From assembly GCA_051656905.1 (NCBI GenBank), contig JBOFJQ010000004.1:1-64000 (forward strand): DNA of 64,000 nt, read 5' to 3'. The position numbers and the translations under genes are program-made. A model generated the notes under the pieces. That model did no database searches. It saw only the letters and a list, made by a program, of their open reading frames with translations, and was not told where the DNA came from. How positions within the stretch are numbered: the stretch's first letter is position 1; the number at the start of each line of letters is the position of its first letter. Source of the stretch: JAGNZR01 sp051656905. Its GTDB lineage: Bacteria > Fusobacteriota > Fusobacteriia > Fusobacteriales > Fusobacteriaceae. Below are positions 59,093-64,000 of this stretch, in pieces.

Positions 59093-60100
59093 TTATTTAC
59101 CAAAAATATCTTTTTCAGAATGGAATCCATCTTTAACTATAGTCTCTTTTATATTATTTTTGTCTACTGCTACTGGTTCAAGCAATAAAGATGGTACATC
59201 TTTATAACCATTGTTAACTTTTTGAGTTAAGTTTAAATTTTCATTTTTTACCATTTTAACTGCTAATTCAGCTGCATTTTTAGCTAATTTTGCAATTGGT
59301 TTATAAATTGTTACTGTTTGAGTTCCCTCATTAACTCTTTTTACTGCTGCTAAATCTGCATCTTGTCCAGAGATAGCTACTTTTCCTGCAAGGTTTTGAG
59401 CTGCTAAAGCTTGTATAGCTCCACCTGCAGTACTATCATTAGATGCTACAACTGCATCTATTTTATTATCAGTTGCTGTTAATGCATTTTCCATTATTTT
59501 TAATGCTTCTTCAGGTAGCCAATCTTTTACCCATTGATCTCCAACTACTGTAATATCCCCTTTTTTAATTAAAGGATTTAACACATTCATTTGACCTTCT
59601 CTAAACATTTTTGCATTATTGTCTGTTGGCGAACCTCCCATTAAGAAGAATCTTCCTTTTGAAACTTGCTTAAGTATAGCTTGTGCTTGTAACTCTCCTA
59701 CTTTAGTATTATCAAAAGAGATATATGCGTCTACATCTGAATTTGTTATTAATCTGTCATATGCTAAAACTTTTACATTTTCTTGATGGGCTTGATCTAC
59801 TATAGCACCCATAACATCTCCATTATTAGGAATAACTACTAATATATCAATACCTTTAGCAATTAGATTTTCTGAATCTCTCATTTGTTTATCAGCATCT
59901 CCATTAGCTGAGATTGCAATTACTTCTGCTCCTAATTTTTTAGCTTCTGCTGTAAAGATATCTCTATCTCTTTGCCATCTTTCTAGTCTTAAATCATCAA
60001 CTGACATACCTATTTTAATCTTTTTTTCTGCTGCAAATGATTGTGATTGGATTCCTGTACCTAAAAGTAATACTGCCATTGCTATTAAAAACTTCTTCAT
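59093..60100 (-). CDS. xylF: D-xylose-binding periplasmic protein
   Basis: Secreted sugar-binding protein of 335 residues with a signal peptide (KKFLIAMAVLLLGTGIQSQSFAA, split here as basic start plus hydrophobic core, cut after AFAA-like SFAA). KIGMSVDDLRLERWQRDRD, VIPNNGDVMGAIVDQAHQ, VVASNDSTAGGAIQAL and VAISGQDADLAAVKR fit XylF. It delivers xylose to XylGH. Confidence 0.94.
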   Translation of the reverse strand: MKKFLIAMAVLLLGTGIQSQSFAAEKKIKIGMSVDDLRLERWQRDRDIFTAEAKKLGAEVIAISANGDADKQMRDSENLIAKGIDILVVIPNNGDVMGAIVDQAHQENVKVLAYDRLITNSDVDAYISFDNTKVGELQAQAILKQVSKGRFFLMGGSPTDNNAKMFREGQMNVLNPLIKKGDITVVGDQWVKDWLPEEALKIMENALTATDNKIDAVVASNDSTAGGAIQALAAQNLAGKVAISGQDADLAAVKRVNEGTQTVTIYKPIAKLAKNAAELAVKMVKNENLNLTQKVNNGYKDVPSLLLEPVAVDKNNIKETIVKDGFHSEKDIFGK

Positions 60101-60121
60101 AATTTTTAACCCTCCCTATTT

Positions 60122-61432
60122 TTAATAAATATATTTATTTAAAACATTTTCAAGCATCTCTTGTCTACCTGACGTGTTAGTATTATTTACTCCATTTTTC
60201 ATAGCGTATTCTGCTAATTCTTTAAATCCAACTTTTCCTTCAACGATATCTTTTCCTATTCCAGTCGTATAAGATTTATATCTTTCATTTTTAAAGTTTT
60301 CAAATACTCCATCTTCCATTAACTTAGCAGCTACTTTTAATCCTTTAGCAAAAGTATCCATACCAGCTATATATGAATGGAATAAGTCTGAAGTTTCAAA
60401 AGAACCTCTTCTTGCTTTAGAGTCAAAGTTTAATCCTCCAGTTGTAAATCCTCCAGCAAGTAGAGTTTCATACATTGCAAGAGTTGCATCATATACGTTT
60501 GTAGGGAACTGGTCTGTATCCCATCCAAGCATTAAATCTCCTTGGTTAGCATCAATACTTCCAAATACTCCATTAATTCTTGCTAAGTGCAATTCATGTT
60601 GGAATGTATGTCCTGCTAAAGTTGCATGGTTTGATTCTATATTCATTTTAAAATTATCTATTAAGTCATATTTTCTTAAGAATCCTAATACAGTTGCTGT
60701 ATCAAAATCATATTGGTGTTTTGTTGGCTCTTTTGGTTTTGGCTCAATATAGAATTGACCTCCAAATCCTATCTCTTTAGCATAATCTACTGCCATATGT
60801 AAAAATTTCGCTAAGTTATCAAGCTCTAGACCCATATCTGTATTTAAAAGAGTTTCATATCCTTCTCTTCCTCCCCAAAATACGTATCCTTCTCCATTTA
60901 ATCTTTTTGTAATTTCTAATGCTTTCTTTGTTTGAGCTGCTGCATAAGCAAATACATCTGCATTACATGATGTTGCTGCTCCATGCATAAATCTTGGATG
61001 GCTAAACATGTTTGATGTTCCCCATAAAAGTTTTATTCCTGTTCTATTCATTTCTTTCTCAATTAAATCAACTATTTCATCTAAATTTTTATGATATCCT
61101 TCTAATGTATCAGCTTCTGGAGCTATATCTTTGTCATGAAAACAAAAATATTCAATTCCTAATTTTTCCATAAATTCAAATCCTGCTAACACTCTTACTT
61201 TAGCTTTTTCCATTCCAGAAAGTCCATTCCACTCTCTTACCATAGTTGAATCTCCAAATGGATCATTTCCTTCCCCTGTTAGAGTATGCCAGTATGACAT
61301 TGCAAATCTTAAGTGTTCTTTCATAGATTTTCCCATTATTATCTCTTCAGGGTTATAGTGTGAAAAAGATAGTAAATTAGTGCTTTCCTTTCCCTCATAT
61401 TTGATTTTATTAATTCCTTTAAAAAATTCCAA
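60122..61432 (-). CDS. xylA: Xylose isomerase
   Basis: Metal-dependent isomerase of 436 residues converting D-xylose to D-xylulose. Active-site motifs: FCFHDKDIAPE, VFWGGREGYETLLNTD, YIEPKPKEPTKHQYDFD, NIESNHATLAGHTF and GSIDANQGDLMLGWDTDQFP. First gene of the xylA-F-G-H-B operon, behind a consensus promoter with the palindromic operator. Confidence 0.96.
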   Translation of the reverse strand: MEFFKGINKIKYEGKESTNLLSFSHYNPEEIIMGKSMKEHLRFAMSYWHTLTGEGNDPFGDSTMVREWNGLSGMEKAKVRVLAGFEFMEKLGIEYFCFHDKDIAPEADTLEGYHKNLDEIVDLIEKEMNRTGIKLLWGTSNMFSHPRFMHGAATSCNADVFAYAAAQTKKALEITKRLNGEGYVFWGGREGYETLLNTDMGLELDNLAKFLHMAVDYAKEIGFGGQFYIEPKPKEPTKHQYDFDTATVLGFLRKYDLIDNFKMNIESNHATLAGHTFQHELHLARINGVFGSIDANQGDLMLGWDTDQFPTNVYDATLAMYETLLAGGFTTGGLNFDSKARRGSFETSDLFHSYIAGMDTFAKGLKVAAKLMEDGVFENFKNERYKSYTTGIGKDIVEGKVGFKELAEYAMKNGVNNTNTSGRQEMLENVLNKYIY

Positions 61433-61454
61433 AATCTTCCTCCTTCAATACTTT

Positions 61455-61469
61455 TTAAAATGATTTTAA
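61455..61469. promoter_or_regulatory. xyl operator 1
   Basis: TTAAAATGATTTTAA, palindrome between the xylA promoter start point and the xylA start codon. Expected target of the divergent ROK regulator. Confidence 0.75.
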
Positions 61470-61486
61470 ATACTTTTGATGTTTTT

Positions 61487-61515
61487 AGTATATTGTTATG
61501 TTTTGGTTTTGTCAA
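61487..61515 (-). promoter_or_regulatory. xylA operon promoter
   Basis: Leftward TTGACA, 17-nt spacer, TATACT. The start near 61480 leads into operator 1. The 61433-61747 gap holds this promoter, an upstream box, operator 2 and the nhaC terminator. Confidence 0.85.
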
Positions 61516-61535
61516 CTTTTTTTTGACTTATAATT

Positions 61536-61594
61536 AAACATTTTATTTAGAATGTACACACTATTCTGTAGTAAAATGAGTTGTACACACTATT
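61536..61594. promoter_or_regulatory. Upstream activator-like box of xylA
   Basis: AAACATTTTATTTAGAATGT followed by ACACACTATT lies about 56-85 nt upstream of the predicted xylA start. Nearly the same 29-nt sequence lies at the same distance from the nhaC promoter. A second partial copy (TTGTACACACTATT) is at 61581-61594. A CRP-like or other activator is likely. Confidence 0.55.
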
Positions 61595-61651
61595 AACTCT
61601 GTATTCCCTTAGTTATTTTATTGATAGCTTATTATTTTTTATTAATTTTTA

Positions 61652-61666
61652 TTAAAATGACTTTAA
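61652..61666. promoter_or_regulatory. xyl operator 2
   Basis: TTAAAATGACTTTAA, one mismatch to the palindrome, between nhaC and xylA. Could allow looping with operator 1. Confidence 0.5.
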
Positions 61667-61668
61667 TA

Positions 61669-61716
61669 AAAAAGAGTTATTAGATTTTATAATTTCTAAT
61701 AACTCTTTTTATTTTT
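61669..61716 (-). terminator. Terminator of the antiporter gene
   Basis: AAAAAGAGTTATTAGA pairs with TCTAATAACTCTTTTT over 16 bp, with flanking A/T runs. Confidence 0.85.
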
Positions 61717-61747
61717 TAATATTTTAGATTTTTAATGTTTTAGGTTT

Positions 61748-63181
61748 TTAGATTTTATCTTTTTTTACTTCATGATAAAAACATCCTTTTCCTGTTACTG
61801 CTAAAAGTACTGCAACTATAATATTAAATATTGTTAGTAATTGCCATCTGTTATAATCCATTACACTAACTCCTAGAGTTGCAGCCATAAATAATCCTGT
61901 AGTAGTCCAAGGAAGCATACTTTCAATCATTGTTCCTGTATCTTCCAGACATCTTGATAAAACTTTTCTTGGAATATTTAACTGGTCAAATTTTGGTTTA
62001 AAAGCTTCTGCAACTATAAAACTTGTTGCAAATTGATTTGAAGTCATAGCATTAGTAACTCCAGTAGCACCAAGAGCTGACACTATAGCTGTTTTTCTTG
62101 TTTTAACTGATTTAAATACATGCTCAACTATAATTGGTAAAGCATTTATTCTATCTAGAGTACCTATATAAACAAATACTATAAAAGTAACTATTACAGG
62201 ACTTGCCATGCTATATAATCCTCCTCTATTAAGGATTCTTATAACATTATCTGGTAAATCATTTGCCCCAGCAATCATTTTAACATTAAATCCACTATGT
62301 AATACCGAAACAATATTTCCTATATTGAAATTTTGAAAAACTGCAGCAAGTACTATACTTACAACTGATGAAGCTATTAATGTTGGGACTGTTGGTTTTC
62401 TTGTCAGTGATCCATATAAAACAATTAAGATAGGAACTAATAATACTATATTAAAATTAAACGAGGCTTCTAAGGCGTTTAAAGTCTCAGAAATCATTTT
62501 TAAGTCTAAGTTAGAATTATTTAAAGGGTTAAATACTCCTATAACTCCATAAGATATTAATGCTAATATAGCTGCTGGAATTGTTGTATTCATCATAGAT
62601 CTTATATGGTCATATAAGTCTACTCCAGCTGCTAGTGATGCTATATTTGTAGTATCTGAAAGAGGTGACATCTTATCTCCAAAATATGATCCTCCAACTA
62701 TTGCACCTGCCACTATTGACAAATTTGCTCCTACTACTTCAGCTATCCCTATAATAACAATACCTATTGTACCTGCAGATCCCCATGAGGTTCCTGTAAG
62801 AAGAGAAAATATTATCGGAACAATAAAAGCTACTACATAAATATAATTTGGATTTATTATTTTAATTCCATAGTATATAAGCATAGGAACTGCTCCACAA
62901 ACAATCCATGCACCTATCACAACTCCAATAGAAAACAGTATCATCATAGCTGGTAGCCCTTGAGTTATTTTTTTTACCATGGATTCTTGAATATCATTCC
63001 AAGAAAACCCTAGATAAAAAAGATTTATTGTCCCTATTACACTTGCAAATAAAAATATCATTTCAAGAGACATTTCACCTTTATTTAAAACTTTAGGTTG
63101 AATTATCAAACCGTATATCAGCACAATTAATAGCCCTATAACAGGAACTATCGTATTTTTAAAAGTTATTTTTTTCTCCAT
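61748..63181 (-). CDS. NhaC-family Na+/H+ antiporter
   Basis: Inner-membrane transporter of 477 residues with about a dozen hydrophobic helices. GTSWGSAGTIGIVIIG, GGSYFGDKMSPLSDTTNIASLAAGVDLYDHI (pieces) and ATGVTNAMTSNQFATSFIVAEAF are typical of NhaC-like proteins. It has its own promoter with the same operator and box as xylA, so it is part of the xylose regulon. Exact substrate not certain. Confidence 0.85.
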   Translation of the reverse strand: MEKKITFKNTIVPVIGLLIVLIYGLIIQPKVLNKGEMSLEMIFLFASVIGTINLFYLGFSWNDIQESMVKKITQGLPAMMILFSIGVVIGAWIVCGAVPMLIYYGIKIINPNYIYVVAFIVPIIFSLLTGTSWGSAGTIGIVIIGIAEVVGANLSIVAGAIVGGSYFGDKMSPLSDTTNIASLAAGVDLYDHIRSMMNTTIPAAILALISYGVIGVFNPLNNSNLDLKMISETLNALEASFNFNIVLLVPILIVLYGSLTRKPTVPTLIASSVVSIVLAAVFQNFNIGNIVSVLHSGFNVKMIAGANDLPDNVIRILNRGGLYSMASPVIVTFIVFVYIGTLDRINALPIIVEHVFKSVKTRKTAIVSALGATGVTNAMTSNQFATSFIVAEAFKPKFDQLNIPRKVLSRCLEDTGTMIESMLPWTTTGLFMAATLGVSVMDYNRWQLLTIFNIIVAVLLAVTGKGCFYHEVKKDKI

Positions 63182-63256
63182 ATTTCCCCCTTAATTCATT
63201 TAATAATTTCATTGCTCAACAGTTTATTTTTTACTTCCCCTCCTTAACTTTATTTC

Positions 63257-63271
63257 TTAAAATGATTTTAA
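63257..63271. promoter_or_regulatory. xyl operator 3
   Basis: TTAAAATGATTTTAA downstream of the antiporter promoter, identical to operator 1 and at the same place relative to the start point. Confidence 0.75.
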
Positions 63272-63288
63272 TTAATAATAATGATTTC

Positions 63289-63317
63289 AGTATATTAATT
63301 GTTTTCTCTTTTGTCAA
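63289..63317 (-). promoter_or_regulatory. Antiporter gene promoter
   Basis: Leftward TTGACA, 17-nt spacer, TATACT, identical hexamers and spacing to the xylA promoter. The 63182-63506 gap contains only this promoter, operators 3 and 4 and the upstream box. Confidence 0.85.
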
Positions 63318-63338
63318 TACTTTTTTAGGACTATAATG

Positions 63339-63367
63339 AAACATTTTATTTTAAATGTACACACTAT
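63339..63367. promoter_or_regulatory. Upstream activator-like box of the antiporter gene
   Basis: AAACATTTTATTTTAAATGT followed by ACACACTAT. It differs from the xylA box in two positions and is centred at the same distance from the promoter. Confidence 0.55.
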
Positions 63368-63452
63368 CTTTGTGTTTTATTCCTTTTTCCATACATTTTT
63401 TATAGTAAAAATTGTTTTTTTAATTAATCATTGCTTTTTCTTTTTCATTTTG

Positions 63453-63467
63453 TTAAAATCATTTTAA
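63453..63467. promoter_or_regulatory. xyl operator 4
   Basis: TTAAAATCATTTTAA, 40 nt before the regulator's ATG, implying autoregulation. Confidence 0.65.
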
Positions 63468-63506
63468 TAACAGATTTTTTAAAAAATTAATTTATAGGAG
63501 ATTTTT

Positions 63507-64000
63507 ATGTACCAAGTTCAACAAAAAGAAAAAAATACGTTACTATTTTTATCATATTTATATAAAAAAAAATCTATCTCTATCTCAGAAGCAGCCTCTG
63601 ATCTGAAAATGACTTATCCTACTATAAAAAGAATTCTTGATGAACTACTTGAAGACGAGTTAGTATTAAAACTTCTTCCTACATACAGTACAATTGGAAG
63701 AAGTCCAGCTACTTTTAAAATTAATGAAGAGTTAATATTTAGCATTGGAGTCCTTATTGAAGTGGATAAACTTAGTTTTATTCTTTCTAATATCTACGGG
63801 GAAATAGTTAAAGAAAAGGTTTTATCAAATGTCTTTCTAAATCAAGAAAATTTTAAAAATATATTTTTTAGAGAATTTGATATCTTTTTTAACTCTCTTT
63901 CAGATAACTACCAAAATAAAGTAATTGGTGCAGGTATATCGTTCCCTGGTATTGTAAACAATGATACTCTTTTAATAAAAACTGGTATTAACCTAAATAT
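63507..64000 (+). CDS. ROK-family xylose regulator (truncated by window end)
   Basis: First ~165 residues of a XylR-type repressor. The N-terminal winged helix-turn-helix is ISISEAASDLKMTYPTIKRILDELLEDELV, followed by YSTIGRSPATFKINEELIFSIGV, which is typical of ROK repressors, and the start of the sugar-kinase-like domain (IGAGISFPGIVNND). TAGGAG lies 6 nt upstream. Divergent from the antiporter and xyl operon; it should bind TTAAAATSATTTTAA and release with xylose. Confidence 0.85.
   Translation, partial: MYQVQQKEKNTLLFLSYLYKKKSISISEAASDLKMTYPTIKRILDELLEDELVLKLLPTYSTIGRSPATFKINEELIFSIGVLIEVDKLSFILSNIYGEIVKEKVLSNVFLNQENFKNIFFREFDIFFNSLSDNYQNKVIGAGISFPGIVNNDTLLIKTGINLN

Overview
The window is very AT-rich and low-GC, with strong AGGAGG ribosome sites. 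The chromosomal genes are a two-subunit class I fumarase, a malic enzyme, ClpB under a CIRCE element, Lon, a crr-type IIA protein and a xylFGH/xylAB xylose system. Together they suggest an anaerobic fermenter, most likely of the Fusobacteriota (Fusobacterium/Cetobacterium-like). The phylum is an inference; a low-GC Firmicute is not excluded.

Bases ~147-38215 are a temperate contractile-tailed prophage. Its tail genes are PBSX/Xkd-like and its head genes are Mu-like. A lysogeny switch (~27.2-29.9 kb) holds a LexA-type repressor and a Cro-like gene. I see five copies of the operator TTCTAC-N6-GTAGAA; three of them overlap near-perfect promoters (PL, PRM, PR). Rightward from PR (30-38 kb) come many tiny early genes, a DnaQ-like exonuclease, a Sak4-like ATPase with an SSB-like partner, a DNA-modification cluster (C5 methyltransferase, radical SAM protein, frameshifted SPPY methyltransferase) and a large serine integrase. 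Leftward come the primase-helicase, an origin-like iteron array, a RuvC-like nuclease, a late-activator candidate, terminases, a portal-MuF-ADP-ribosyltransferase fusion, head genes, sheath, tube, frameshifted tail chaperone, tape measure, baseplate and tail fibre. Several cargo genes with their own signals interrupt the order (15.6-17.0, 26.7 and 28-29 kb). No lysis cassette was recognised; it may lie left of the window.

The most striking object is at 1.7-3.4 kb. Five alternative 3' ends of the tail-fibre gene lie in both orientations. Each starts in frame at the same 14-bp site (TAAATTCTCTAATT, encoding Leu-Glu-Asn-Leu). A tyrosine recombinase sits at the end of the cluster. This is the architecture of a shufflon that switches the receptor-binding tip of the phage. 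Between recombinase and cassettes lie a tiny hydrophobic peptide gene with a folded leader (type I toxin-like) and a promoter-hairpin-terminator unit that looks like a small RNA.

Bases 38.2-64 kb are chromosome: nfo; clpB; crr; fumarase alpha/beta and malic enzyme; a large acidic protein with a degenerate SIR2-like domain; lon; cardiolipin synthase, a PHP phosphoesterase and a lipoprotein; then the xylose locus. In that locus xylA-F-G-H-B is followed after 2 nt by a PLP-dependent sulfur-amino-acid enzyme gene. Upstream are an NhaC-family antiporter and a divergent, truncated ROK regulator. Four copies of TTAAAATSATTTTAA (one with a mismatch) and a second conserved upstream box tie these promoters into one regulon.
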